A DNA stretch of 64,000 nucleotides from Lysobacterales bacterium (GCA_019510125.1 JAEKKX010000008.1:62001-126000); one strand, 5' to 3'; positions 30,068-40,135 are shown, counted from the stretch's first letter. Made by a program: numbers and translations. The notes: generated from the sequence alone by a model not told the origin.

Positions 30068-32779
30068 ATGAGCCCGCCCAACGACCTTCCCGACCTCGCG
30101 CCGAAGACCCTGGCCTCCGCCGGCCTTCCGCGCCGCGTGCGACGCACGCTGGATCGGGTGCTGGCGCTCGCCAGCGAGGAGTTGGAGAAGAACCTGGTCG
30201 CGGCCGTCTCCGACTTCGAGGAGGAGCTGTTCCGGCTCGGCGAGCGCGGCGGCACCACCGGCGGCGGTTCGATGGTCGACTACATGCACACCCTGCGCGT
30301 GGTGCGCCTCAACCGCCACGACCTGGTGCCGCGCTTCATGCAACTGCTGGAAGCCAGCCTCGCCGGCCTGCGCCGGCCGAGCGCGATCCAGAGCCTCTCG
30401 CGCCCGTCCTCGACGCCGCCGCCGGCGCTGAATTTCCGCAATCTCAGCCTCGTCGACGAGTCGATGATGGACGAGGGCGCGGTGCTGCACGAGATCGCCT
30501 CGCGGCAGGAATCGCGCACCAACCTCGTGCTGCACCTGCTGGGCCAGCGCTTCGCGGTGCTCGCGGCGGCGCCGGCCTTCGACGGGGAGCGCGTCCCGCT
30601 GGGCCCGCAGGCGCTGTGCCGCGCGATCCGGCAGGCGGTCGAGCCGCTGCAGCTCAACCACGCCGCGCGTCCGCTGTTCTACCGTACCTTCGACCGCCGG
30701 GTGATGGCGTACTACCCGATGCTGTGCGAGAAGCTGGACGCGCTGCTGATGGAGGAGGGCGTGCTGCCCGGCCTCACTTACGTGCCGATGCGGACCCGTG
30801 CGTCCGGCGTCGACGATCAGGACGCGCCGGCGCAGGACCAGCCGACGCCGGGGACGCGGCCGGAGCCCGGGACCCCCGCCGCGCGCGCGCCCGGCGGCGA
30901 TCCCGTGGCGTTCGGCGAGCGGCGGCCCGCGGGCGAGCCCGGCGGCGGGTTCGGTCGCGGCGCGACCGGTGGCGCGGCCGAATCGGGCGGACCGTCTCCG
31001 GGCGGTCCCGGCGGCGCCGCGGCCGGCGGCCCGGGCGCTTCCGGCGGTCCCGGCGGCGGTGGCGGCTATGCCGGCGGCGGCGGTGCGGGCGGCGGACAGG
31101 CCTACGACGGCAATCGTCCGCACACGACCTGGATGGGACAGGCCATCCCGCACGCCGAAGTCGACGAGATGCAGTCCTTCCGGGAACTGCACCAACTGCT
31201 GAACCAGCGCCGGATCCGCAACGAACGGATGAATCCGGTGCCGCCCGGCGCGCGCAACGAAACCCCGATCCCGACCCGCGACCTGCTGCAGACCCTGGGT
31301 CGCCTGGACGCCCAGTCGGACCTGCCGAGCGGCGCCGCCAGCATCGAGGACATCAAGCAGTCGATGCTGGCCCAGGCGCGCCAGCAGCACGGTGGACCGG
31401 TCGCGCTGGCGCCGGCCGACAACGACACGTTCGACCTGCTCGGGCTGCTCTACAGCCACCTCAACCGCGAGATCCGCGAGGATGCGCCGGCCGCGGCCCT
31501 GATCAAGCGCCTGCAGCTCACCCTGCTGCGCGTGGCGCTGCAGGATCGCGCCTTCTTCGTCCGGCCGAACCACCCGGCCCGCCAGTTGCTGAGCACGGTC
31601 TCGGAAACCGCGGCCAAGTGGCTCGCCGACGACGACATCGATCCGACGTTGCTGGCGCCGCTGCAGGAGGCCGTCACCCACGCCGTCAAGCACTACGACG
31701 GCGACGTCTCGGTGTTCGAGCAGAGCAACCGCGAGCTCAAGACCCACATCGACGCGCAGGCCAAGCGCGCCGAGACCCTGGAGCGCCGCCACGTCGAGGC
31801 CGCGCGCGGCAAGGAAAAGCTCGAAGCGGCCAAGCTCCGCGCCGAGCAGACGCTGGCCGAGATCGTCGGCGACGCCTCGCTGCCGAAGTTCAATCGCGCG
31901 CTGCTCAACCAGTCGTGGGCGGATGTGCTCACGCTGACCTTCCTGCGCCACGGCGAGGGTTCGGAGGAGTGGAAGCGCCAGCTCGATGCGACCCGCCAGA
32001 TCGTTTCCGCCTGCGCCCAGCGCGATACCGAGGCCGAACACCCGGCGCTCAAGGCCCACGTCGAAAGCGCGCTCAAGCAGGTCGGTTACCACGACGAGGA
32101 AGCCGACGTCATTTCCCGACGGCTGTCGAGCAGCCTGCGCGAGGAAGAGGACGGCGAGTCTCGCACCGAGCTGACCATGAAGCTCAAGGCGCGCGTGCGC
32201 CTGGGCGAGGAAGCCGCGCAGAAGGCGCGCAAGCCGGACCTGCCGCAGCGCAGCGAGCACGAGCAGGAATGCTACGAACAACTGCGCCTGCTGCCGTTCG
32301 GCACCTGGCTGGAATTCGTCACCAACCAGCAGGGCGACGTGGTCCGCCGGCGCATGTCGTGGTTCAGCCCGATCACCGGCAACGCGCTGTTCGTCAACCA
32401 GCGCGGCCAGCGCGTCGGCGAACATTCGCTGGACAGCCTCGCGAGGATGATGGCCAAGGACCAGTTGCGCGTCGTCACCGCGCAGCGCGCGGGCCTGGTC
32501 GATCGCGCCTGGCACGCCGCGCTCAACGCCCTGCGCACCCTCACCGGCAATCGCCGCGAAGGCCAGGAGCAGGATGACGAGGCCGAAATGCCGTCGGACG
32601 TGGCCGTGCGCTCCTCGCCGGCGGCGCCGCTGGAGCCGCTCGACGCGCCGGCCGCGCGCTCGGTGCCGGCCGCCGGCGCCGCGCCCCCGGCCGCGCCCGG
32701 GTTTCGCCGGACGGTCGAGCCCTACCCGGGACTGATCGGCGACGAGTCCGCGCCGCCGCCGCAGGGAGATGATCGATGA
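30068..32779 (+). CDS. DUF1631 family protein with Gly-rich linker
   Basis: Long acidic/coiled protein with DUF1631-type N-terminal and C-terminal segments; C-terminal EFVTNQQGDVVRRRMSWFSPITGNALFVNQRGQR; ATGA overlap with PilZ gene. Confidence 0.75.
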   Translation: MSPPNDLPDLAPKTLASAGLPRRVRRTLDRVLALASEELEKNLVAAVSDFEEELFRLGERGGTTGGGSMVDYMHTLRVVRLNRHDLVPRFMQLLEASLAGLRRPSAIQSLSRPSSTPPPALNFRNLSLVDESMMDEGAVLHEIASRQESRTNLVLHLLGQRFAVLAAAPAFDGERVPLGPQALCRAIRQAVEPLQLNHAARPLFYRTFDRRVMAYYPMLCEKLDALLMEEGVLPGLTYVPMRTRASGVDDQDAPAQDQPTPGTRPEPGTPAARAPGGDPVAFGERRPAGEPGGGFGRGATGGAAESGGPSPGGPGGAAAGGPGASGGPGGGGGYAGGGGAGGGQAYDGNRPHTTWMGQAIPHAEVDEMQSFRELHQLLNQRRIRNERMNPVPPGARNETPIPTRDLLQTLGRLDAQSDLPSGAASIEDIKQSMLAQARQQHGGPVALAPADNDTFDLLGLLYSHLNREIREDAPAAALIKRLQLTLLRVALQDRAFFVRPNHPARQLLSTVSETAAKWLADDDIDPTLLAPLQEAVTHAVKHYDGDVSVFEQSNRELKTHIDAQAKRAETLERRHVEAARGKEKLEAAKLRAEQTLAEIVGDASLPKFNRALLNQSWADVLTLTFLRHGEGSEEWKRQLDATRQIVSACAQRDTEAEHPALKAHVESALKQVGYHDEEADVISRRLSSSLREEEDGESRTELTMKLKARVRLGEEAAQKARKPDLPQRSEHEQECYEQLRLLPFGTWLEFVTNQQGDVVRRRMSWFSPITGNALFVNQRGQRVGEHSLDSLARMMAKDQLRVVTAQRAGLVDRAWHAALNALRTLTGNRREGQEQDDEAEMPSDVAVRSSPAAPLEPLDAPAARSVPAAGAAPPAAPGFRRTVEPYPGLIGDESAPPPQGDDR

Positions 32780-33123
32780 GCAAGCGCGAACATCGCCGCT
32801 CGCCGCGGCGCAAGGTCGCCGAAACCGTGCGCGTGGCCGACACGATGACCGAGGAAATCGTCGGCCGCCTCGGCAATCTCTCCGAAGGCGGCATGCTGCT
32901 GGTCGCCAGCGCATCGCTGGTCGAGGACGCGCTGTACCAGTTCCGCTTCCGCCTCCCGGGCGCGGAGGCGATCGACATCGAGGCCGGCGCGCACCTGCTC
33001 TGGCTCGATCGCTCCACCTCGCTCGGCCAGTCGTGGGCGGGGTTCCGCTTCATCTCGATGAGCGAGGACCACCGCGACGCCCTGCACGCCTGGATCGAAG
33101 CGCCCGGCGCCCATTACGACTGA
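32776..33123 (+). CDS. PilZ domain protein
   Basis: RRSPRRKVAE (RxxxR) and GNLSEGGMLL ((D/N)xSxxG) c-di-GMP-binding motifs. Confidence 0.88.
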   Translation: MSKREHRRSPRRKVAETVRVADTMTEEIVGRLGNLSEGGMLLVASASLVEDALYQFRFRLPGAEAIDIEAGAHLLWLDRSTSLGQSWAGFRFISMSEDHRDALHAWIEAPGAHYD

Positions 33124-33173
33124 TGCCTGCCGTCCTCCCGGGCGGCCTTGTGTCCACTTCCCCCGAGTTCGCC

Positions 33174-34505
33174 ATGTCCGCCGATCCGTCCCGTCTCTAC
33201 GCCGACCACCTTGCCGTCGTCCGCGCGCGCGCCGACGCCGCGCTCGAACGCGGCGGCTTCGACCACCTGGTCGTGCCCAGCGGCACGCTGCATTACCAGT
33301 TGTTCGACGACCGCGACTATCCGTACGCGGTCAATCCGCAGTTCAAGGCCTGGCTGCCGGTCACCCGCGCGCCGGGCAGTTGGCTGGTGCACACGCCCGG
33401 CGAGCGCCCGCAACTGATCTACCTGCAGCCGCACGACTACTGGCACGTGGTGCCCGAGGCGCCGAGCGGCGAATGGGTCGAGCATTTCGACATCCACGTC
33501 ATCCGCGAGCCGGAGGACGCCAAGCGCCTGCTGCCGAAGAACGCCGCCCGTTGCGCGATCCTCGGCGAAGCGCAGAGCGCGCTCGGCGCGTACGGCGCCT
33601 ATGCGCCGAACAATCCGGAGCCGGTGCTCGACTACCTGCACTACCACCGCGCGTACAAGACGCCGTACGAGATCGCGATGATGCGCGAGGCGACGCGCTG
33701 GGGCGTGCGCGGCCACCGCGCAGCCGAGCGCGCGTTCCGCGCCGGCGCCAGCGAGTTCGGCATCCACCTGGCGTACTGCCAGGCCGCGCGCCAGGACGCC
33801 AACGACCTGCCGTACGGCAACATCGTCTGCCTCGACGCGCACGCCGCGGTGCTGCACTACACCGATCGCGACCGCACGCCGCCGGCGCATGCGCGCAGCT
33901 TCCTGATCGACGCCGGCGCCAGCCACCGCGGCTACGCCTGCGACATCACCCGCACCTACGCCACCGACACGTTGGGCGAATTCCAGGCGCTCATCGACGC
34001 CGTCGACCGCGCCCAGCTCGCGATGTGCGCGCAGGTCCGCGCCGGCGTCGACTACCGCCGGATCCACCTCGACGCGCATCTCGCGCTGGCGACGATCCTG
34101 CGCGACTTCGGCCTGATCACGGTCGCGCCCGACGTCGCGGTCGAGACCGGCGTCAGCAGCGCCTTCTTCCCGCACGGCATCGGCCACGGCATCGGCCTGC
34201 AGGTGCACGAAGTCGCCGGTTTCGCGGCTTCCGACGCCGGCGGCACGATTCCCAAGCCCGAAGGCCACCCGTACCTGCGGCTCACCCGTACCCTCGAGCC
34301 CGGCATGGTCGTCACCATCGAACCGGGGATCTATTTCATCGACATGCTCCTCGACGCGCTCAAGGACAAGGGCCTCGGCCCCAGCGTCGACTGGAACCGC
34401 GTCGCCCAGTTCAGGCCCTACGGCGGCATCCGCATCGAGGACGACGTGGTGTGCACCGAAGGCGACCCGGTGAACCTGACGCGGGAAGGCTTCGCGGCGG
34501 GGTGA
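33174..34505 (+). CDS. pepQ: Xaa-Pro dipeptidase
   Basis: M24B metal ligands IDAGASHRGYACDITRTY, GHGIGLQVHE, TIEPGIYF. Confidence 0.93.
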   Translation: MSADPSRLYADHLAVVRARADAALERGGFDHLVVPSGTLHYQLFDDRDYPYAVNPQFKAWLPVTRAPGSWLVHTPGERPQLIYLQPHDYWHVVPEAPSGEWVEHFDIHVIREPEDAKRLLPKNAARCAILGEAQSALGAYGAYAPNNPEPVLDYLHYHRAYKTPYEIAMMREATRWGVRGHRAAERAFRAGASEFGIHLAYCQAARQDANDLPYGNIVCLDAHAAVLHYTDRDRTPPAHARSFLIDAGASHRGYACDITRTYATDTLGEFQALIDAVDRAQLAMCAQVRAGVDYRRIHLDAHLALATILRDFGLITVAPDVAVETGVSSAFFPHGIGHGIGLQVHEVAGFAASDAGGTIPKPEGHPYLRLTRTLEPGMVVTIEPGIYFIDMLLDALKDKGLGPSVDWNRVAQFRPYGGIRIEDDVVCTEGDPVNLTREGFAAG

Positions 34506-34574
34506 GGCCCTCGCGGACGCGCCGGTCTGCGCCCCCGGCTTCCATGCTTTTTCGTCTTCTTCGTAGGAGCGACT

Positions 34575-34639
34575 TCGTAGGAGCGACGTGAGTCGCGACC
34601 CGATGCGCCACCGCGTCGCGACTCACGTCGCTCCTACGA
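34575..34639. repeat. Palindromic repeat, family B (25-bp perfect arms TCGTAGGAGCGACGTGAGTCGCGAC)
   Basis: Arms 34575-34599 and 34615-34639; second copy at 34924-34984; degenerate partial near 35870-35955. Confidence 0.92.
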
Positions 34640-34923
34640 ACGAAACGCTTCGATGCGGTCGTGCCGCAGGCGATGTGCGATGAAAACGGCCGAGCCAGCA
34701 GGGCAGTCTCCAGCCCGCCACCAACAAAGCGCCCAGCCGCGGGATTCGATGGTCTGTTGCCGCGGATGGCAGATCCCTTCGCGGGCTTCGCCCGCGTTCG
34801 GGAGGACCGTCAGGCGCGCTGCCGTGGCCGGCGCGCAGGTTGATGCTTCGTTCGACGCCCGGTGCGATCGGATGCGTCGCGATGGTGGGCCAGGGGCCAC
34901 CCCGTGACTTTTTTGTCTTCTTT

Positions 34924-34984
34924 GTAGGAGCGACGTGAGTCGCGACCCGATGCCCCACCGCGTCGCGACTCACGTCGCTCCTAC
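34924..34984. repeat. Palindromic repeat, family B, second copy
   Basis: Arms 34924-34946 and 34962-34984, same direct-repeat context as first copy. Confidence 0.92.
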
Positions 34985-35059
34985 GAACGAAACGCTTCGA
35001 TGCGGTCGAAACGCGCCGCAGGCGATGTGCGATGAAAACGGCCGAGGAGCCCCAGCCGC

Positions 35060-35242
35060 ATGAAACGCTTCCACCGCTTCACGCTCGCCTGCTTCGCGAC
35101 CGCGATGTTGCTGTACGCCGTGGCGTGGATGCCCGGTGCAATCGGGTTCGGCGTCCTCGGGGTCGTGTTCGAGATCGTCGGCTGGGTGAGCCTGTTCTCC
35201 GATCATCGAAAAGCGCGCAGGGCGGGCCCTGGCCCGCCATGA
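35060..35242 (+). CDS. Small hypothetical membrane protein (60 aa)
   Basis: MKRFHRFTLACFATAMLLYAVAWMPGAIGFGVLGVVFEIVGWVSLF: two hydrophobic segments; 3' end runs into a repeat. Confidence 0.5.
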   Translation: MKRFHRFTLACFATAMLLYAVAWMPGAIGFGVLGVVFEIVGWVSLFSDHRKARRAGPGPP

Positions 35243-35518
35243 ACGCAGCGTGGGCCCGCGAAGTTCGGTGCCCAGTCCGATCAAAAGCAGATCCGCCTCC
35301 GGGCTTCGCCGTATCCGGGATGGCAAGCTGTTTCGGCGCCGCGCATCAACACAGGGAGCGACGTCGTCGTTCGACCGGCGTCTTCGTTCGATGCGCGAGA
35401 CGCACCGAAGCGTCGCAATGGCGGGCCAGGGCCCGCCCTGTCGCCGGTTTCGCTATGCTGTGGCGCATCGTTCCGCCGGTGCCGTGGGCGCCGGCTCGCC
35501 CCGTTTCAGGTGATCGCC

Positions 35519-35815
35519 ATGGCGCCGCTGTTTCTCCGCATCCTCATCCTCGTCGGCCTGGCCTGGTGGCTGCTGGTCGGGGTCGGGCTGCTGCCGCCAC
35601 CGTTCAGCCGGACCACCATCCGCATCCGCAACGGGCAGATCCGTGTCACCGGGGCGGACCTGCCGCCGCGGGTGCGCGATTACGTGGCGGACGTCGTGCG
35701 CGAGGCGATGCTGTCCGGGGGCTTCATCGCCCTGTCGAGCAATCGGCGGGTGGCGTTCTCGCGCGGCATCCCGGAAGGCATCCGCCAGCGGCTGCGGAAC
35801 ATCCTGCTGAACTGA
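35519..35815 (+). CDS. DUF3634-like small membrane-anchored protein
   Basis: N-terminal TM, TIRIRNGQIRVTGADLPPRVRDYVADVVREA...VAFSRGIPEGIRQRLRNILL. Confidence 0.7.
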   Translation: MAPLFLRILILVGLAWWLLVGVGLLPPPFSRTTIRIRNGQIRVTGADLPPRVRDYVADVVREAMLSGGFIALSSNRRVAFSRGIPEGIRQRLRNILLN

Positions 35816-35965
35816 CGGCTGCGGTTCGCGGGGAGCGCCCCTGCGGCCTGTGGACTTGGTTTTTCGGGGGAGCGATGTGCGTCGGGACGCCAGGCGTTCG
35901 CGGGGTCGCGACTGAGGAGTGCGGGGTCGCGACTGACGTCGCTCCTACGAACAACAGGGGGGCGG

Positions 35966-37351
35966 TCACGGGCGGGGTTGCGGCCGTCGCGATTTCTCCC
36001 GCGCTTCGCGGTGCGCGGTTTCGGCCATGACCTTGAACTGGCGTTCGCGCTTGAGCCACAGCTCGTGGCCGTCCAGCCCTTCCTGGGCGACGCCGACGTC
36101 CTCTTCGAGGTCGGTCTTCGGGATCTGGCCGAAGGCGATGCGCATCGGCGCGGCCTTTTCCGCCAGCGCGTGCTGCATCGCGCCGAAGTACAGGGCGTTG
36201 TTGCCGTAGCGACGGTTGACCTTGTCGAGCACGGCGCTCATCTCGCGGCTGCGGTGGCGTTCGGGCATCAGTTCGCCGCTGACCGCGCCGCGCGGTTCCA
36301 GTTGCACCAGGGTCACCGACACCGACAGCGGCGGGTGGCGGTGCGCCTTCCAGCGGCCGTTGGCGAGCGCGCGTTCGAGCGGGCGCAGGCTGTCGCCGAG
36401 CAGCTTGAGGAAGGTCGGGGTGTCGTCGATCGGCGCGAACGACAGGTCGCGCTCGAAGCGTTCGTCGCGGCCGACGAAGCGGATGCGGATGGCGAGGCCG
36501 CCGGCGAGGAAGCCTTCGTTGCGCAGGCGCATCGCCGCCTTCGCCAGCAGCTTGAACAGCACCGAGCGCGCGCCGTCGTAGCTGCGCAGCTCCGGCCCGA
36601 GCACGTGCGAATGTCCGACCGAGCCGCGTTCGCTCTTGCGCGCCGGCAGCTCGAAGCCGCGCAGTTGCAGCCAGTAGCGTTCGCCCTCGATGCTGCCCCA
36701 GGCCGCGCGCAGATGTTCGCGGGTGGCGGCGCACAGTTGTTCCACCGTGTGGATGCCGGCGCGCTTCAGCCGCTTTTCCATCGACGGCCCGATCCCGCAG
36801 AAATCGCGCAGTTCCAGCGCGTGCAGCCGGTGCGGCAGGTCGTCCTGTTCCAGTACGGTCAGGCCGTCCGGTTTCTGCATGTCGGAGGCGGTCTTGGCGA
36901 GGAACTTGTTGGGCGCGATGCCGATGGAGCAGCCGATGGCGTCGAAGCCGCGGTCGAGGATCGTGCGCTTGATCCGACCGGCGATCTCGATCGCGTTCTC
37001 GCGCACGCGCTCGCGGCCGATCAGCCAGCAGGGGACCTCGTCGATGGATTCCGGCGTGCCGTGCGGGATGCAGTCCTGGATCGCATCCATCAGCGCGTGG
37101 TGCACCTCGACGTAGCGCGCCGGCCGCGCCAGGCGCAGCACGATGTCCGGGCAGCGCTGCCTGGCCTCCCACACCGGGGTGCCGGTCTTCACTCCGAAGG
37201 CCTTGGCCTCGTAGCTGGCGGCGATGCAGCAGGTGCTGTCGGCCATCACCGGGACCACGCCCACGGGGCGGCCGCGCAGGCGCGGGTCGTCCTGCTGCTC
37301 GACCGAGGCGAAGTACGAATTGAAGTCGACGAAGAGGCAGCGCAGGGTCAT
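35966..37351 (-). CDS. Y-family DNA polymerase (Pol IV-like)
   Basis: LFVDFNSYFASVEQ; ESIDEVPCWL; CSIGIAPNKFLAKTASDMQKPDGL; FCGIGPSMEKRLKRAGIHTVEQL. Confidence 0.9.
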   Translation of the reverse strand: MTLRCLFVDFNSYFASVEQQDDPRLRGRPVGVVPVMADSTCCIAASYEAKAFGVKTGTPVWEARQRCPDIVLRLARPARYVEVHHALMDAIQDCIPHGTPESIDEVPCWLIGRERVRENAIEIAGRIKRTILDRGFDAIGCSIGIAPNKFLAKTASDMQKPDGLTVLEQDDLPHRLHALELRDFCGIGPSMEKRLKRAGIHTVEQLCAATREHLRAAWGSIEGERYWLQLRGFELPARKSERGSVGHSHVLGPELRSYDGARSVLFKLLAKAAMRLRNEGFLAGGLAIRIRFVGRDERFERDLSFAPIDDTPTFLKLLGDSLRPLERALANGRWKAHRHPPLSVSVTLVQLEPRGAVSGELMPERHRSREMSAVLDKVNRRYGNNALYFGAMQHALAEKAAPMRIAFGQIPKTDLEEDVGVAQEGLDGHELWLKRERQFKVMAETAHREAREKSRRPQPRP

Positions 37352-37611
37352 GGGGCGGCACGCAGAAGGATGGAGCGGGTCTGCGGCACGTCCGCCCCAA
37401 CGGGCGTGCGGGTGGTTCGGTGGGGGCGGGCCCCGGGCCCGGTCGCCGGACCGGGGAGGCGATTATGGCACCGCCGCCGGGGCGGCGGCGCCACCGCCGA
37501 TCGGCGGCCGGCCGCCGGACATGAACCGCGGCCCGGCGGCGGTGACGGCGGGCTGGAGCCGGTCGTGCCGGTGCGCCCATACTCCGCCCGAATCCACGAG
37601 GGGAGCGTGCC

Positions 37612-38301
37612 ATGTCCACAGGCGTGCGTGCGGTCGTGCTGACGGTGGGGCTGCTGGCGGCGGGCGCCGCCGCGGCGAGCGGGATCAACGGGATCAACGG
37701 CGGGATGCCCAACCGCATCTCGATGAACGTGACGGTGCCCAGGCAGACCCAGGGCGCCACCTTCGGCGAGAAGGTCAACGCCGGCCTGCATGCCGCCGCC
37801 GGCGCCGTCGCCCAGGGCGCCCGCCTGGCGATCGCCTGCGGCCCGGCGACCTGCACCGTGGCGTTGCCGGACGGCAGCGGCTATCGCGCCGATCTGGACG
37901 CGATGACGCTGTCGCCGCTGGCGGCCGGGCAGGCCGTGGCGCCGGCGGGCCCCGGCGCGGGCATCGTGTCGGCGGCGGTGTCCTCGGTCGGCCATCTGTC
38001 CGGCGGCGGCGGCAGCGGCGCCGCGGCCGCCTCGTACGCGCGCACGGCCGCGCCGGCGCCGCTGGCCAGCCAGCGCCGCGCCGACGGCGACATCGACGTC
38101 GCCGAGCCGCTGGTCGACGGCGACTACCTGCTGACGCTGGTCGTGGAGAAGGCCACCAGCGGCCTCAAGGACACGCTCAAGACCCAGGTCCGCATGGCCG
38201 CGCCGCAGCGCATCCGCATCGACCTGGTCTTCGCCGTGGAAGGCGGCGTGCTGAAGGCGCGGCACGAGACCGCGAAGAACGCGATCGGCAACGTCCGCTG
38301 A
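37612..38301 (+). CDS. Hypothetical secreted protein
   Basis: Signal peptide; Ala/Gly-rich; no confident family recognised. Confidence 0.65.
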   Translation: MSTGVRAVVLTVGLLAAGAAAASGINGINGGMPNRISMNVTVPRQTQGATFGEKVNAGLHAAAGAVAQGARLAIACGPATCTVALPDGSGYRADLDAMTLSPLAAGQAVAPAGPGAGIVSAAVSSVGHLSGGGGSGAAAASYARTAAPAPLASQRRADGDIDVAEPLVDGDYLLTLVVEKATSGLKDTLKTQVRMAAPQRIRIDLVFAVEGGVLKARHETAKNAIGNVR

Positions 38302-38332
38302 GGACTGCTGCCGATCGGCGCCGCCGCGGGCG

Positions 38333-38980
38333 TCAGAGCACCGTCGGCGGTTCGCCGCCGACGATCACCACGTCGGCGGGGCGGCGCGCGAACAGGCCGA
38401 CGCTGACCACGCCGGGGATCTGGTTCAGGTCGCGCTCCATGCCGACCGGATCGGTGATGGCCAGGCCATGCACGTCGATGACCCAGTTGCCGTTGTCGGT
38501 GACCACGCCGTCGCGCCAGACCGGCTGGCCGCCGGTGATCCGCAGCAGCTCGCGCGCGACCAGGCTGCGCGCCATCGGGATCACCTCCACCGGCAGCGGG
38601 AAGCGGCCGAGGATGCCGACCTGCTTGCTCGGGTCGACGATGCACACGAACTTCGCGCTGGCCTCGGCGATGATCTTCTCGCGGGTCAGCGCCGCGCCGC
38701 CGCCCTTGATCAGGCGCCGATGGCCGTCGCACTCGTCGGCGCCGTCCACGTACAGCGCCAGCGGGCCGGTGGCGTTGAGGTCGAGCACCTCGATGCCGTG
38801 GCCGCGCAGTTGCGCGGTGCTCTGCTCGGAGCTGGAGACCGCGCCGCGGATGCGGTCCTTGCGGCGGGCGAGGCCGTCGATGAAGTAGGCGACGGTGGAA
38901 CCGGTGCCGACGCCGACGATCATGTCGTCCTCGACGTAGTCGAGGGCTTTCTCGGCGGCCTGGCGTTTGGCTTCGGACAT
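38333..38980 (-). CDS. rpiA: Ribose-5-phosphate isomerase A
   Basis: [38 protein letters not shown]. Confidence 0.97.
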   Translation of the reverse strand: MSEAKRQAAEKALDYVEDDMIVGVGTGSTVAYFIDGLARRKDRIRGAVSSSEQSTAQLRGHGIEVLDLNATGPLALYVDGADECDGHRRLIKGGGAALTREKIIAEASAKFVCIVDPSKQVGILGRFPLPVEVIPMARSLVARELLRITGGQPVWRDGVVTDNGNWVIDVHGLAITDPVGMERDLNQIPGVVSVGLFARRPADVVIVGGEPPTVL

Positions 38981-38987
38981 GTGGAAC

Positions 38988-39452
38988 CTATTCGAGGGAG
39001 AGGATGATCTTCCACTGCGCGGCGGTCACCGGCAGCACGGACAGGCGGTTGCCCTTGCGGATCAGCGCGAATTCCTCGCCCAGTCGCTCGGCCTGGCCGC
39101 GGATGTCGTCCAGCGTGATCGCGCGCCCGAGGGTGCGCACGTAGCGCACGTCGACCAGGTCCCAGCGCGGCTGTTCGCGCGTGGACTTCTCGTCGAAGTA
39201 TTTCGACTTGCGGTCGAACTGGGTCGGGTCCGGATACGCCGCGCTGGCGACTTCGGCGATGCCGTACACGCCGGGCACGTCGGCGTTGGAATGGTAGAAC
39301 AGCACGCCGTCGCCGACCTGCATCTGGCGCATGAAGTTGCGCGCCTGGTAATTGCGCACGCCGGTCCAGGGCTCCACCCGCACGCGGGCGAGGTCGTCGA
39401 TGGAGAAGTCCTCGGGCTCGGACTTCATCAGCCAGTGGTGTTTGCGGCTCAT
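38988..39452 (-). CDS. EVE domain-containing protein
   Basis: [45 protein letters not shown]. Confidence 0.95.
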   Translation of the reverse strand: MSRKHHWLMKSEPEDFSIDDLARVRVEPWTGVRNYQARNFMRQMQVGDGVLFYHSNADVPGVYGIAEVASAAYPDPTQFDRKSKYFDEKSTREQPRWDLVDVRYVRTLGRAITLDDIRGQAERLGEEFALIRKGNRLSVLPVTAAQWKIILSLE

Positions 39453-40042
39453 GGCGAAGGAGAGTGCGGTAGGAACGTGTCGGTTTCGGTGCAGACCGCG
39501 TCCAGCGGGACATCCCAGGCTTCGGCCGCTAGCGCCTCGACGCGCTGCGCGTCGAACGCGGCGCCGGCCAGCCACGGCGGTGCGGTGGCGGTGCGGCGGA
39601 AGGCGAGGCTGCGATCGTACCAGCCGCCGCCCATGCCGAGGCGATGGCCGTCGGCGTCGAACCCGACCAGCGGGGCCACGATCAGCGCCATGGCGGCCGC
39701 CGGCAGCGGCGTTGAGACCGGTTCGGGAATGCCGAAGCGATTGGCGACGAGGTCCTCGCCCGGGCGCCACGGCGCGAAACCGAGCAGGCCGTCGTCGCCG
39801 AGCACCGGCAGGCAATAGCGCACGGCGGGCGGGAGCCGGAGCTGCCAGACGTGCAGCGCGATCTCGCCGTCCATCGCCCAGTAGCCGGCGACGTGGCCGT
39901 CCTGCGGCGCGAACGGCAGCGCCAGCAGCCGCGCGGCCAGCGCCTCGGCCGCGGCGATGCGCGCCGCCGGCGGCAGCGCGCGACGGCGCTCGCGCAGGAG
40001 GCGACGCAGGGCGTCGCGCGCCGGAGCGGAAGGATCGGTCAT
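39449..40042 (-). CDS. 5-formyltetrahydrofolate cyclo-ligase
   Basis: C-terminal LVGFDADGHRLGMGGGWYDRSLAF; located next to 6S RNA/zapA. Confidence 0.93.
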   Translation of the reverse strand: MTDPSAPARDALRRLLRERRRALPPAARIAAAEALAARLLALPFAPQDGHVAGYWAMDGEIALHVWQLRLPPAVRYCLPVLGDDGLLGFAPWRPGEDLVANRFGIPEPVSTPLPAAAMALIVAPLVGFDADGHRLGMGGGWYDRSLAFRRTATAPPWLAGAAFDAQRVEALAAEAWDVPLDAVCTETDTFLPHSPSP

Positions 40043-40135
40043 CGACGGAGGCGGGGGACGGGAACGGAGACGCATTGTGCGCCATGCGCCGCGCCGACTT
40101 CAAAACGACGCGCGCCGGCGCGCGATCGCGCCCAC

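Noticed and set aside
30940-31110. GGC/GGT-rich tract resembling a microsatellite or PE_PGRS-like element
   Set aside because: Explained as an in-frame Gly-rich linker of the DUF1631 protein
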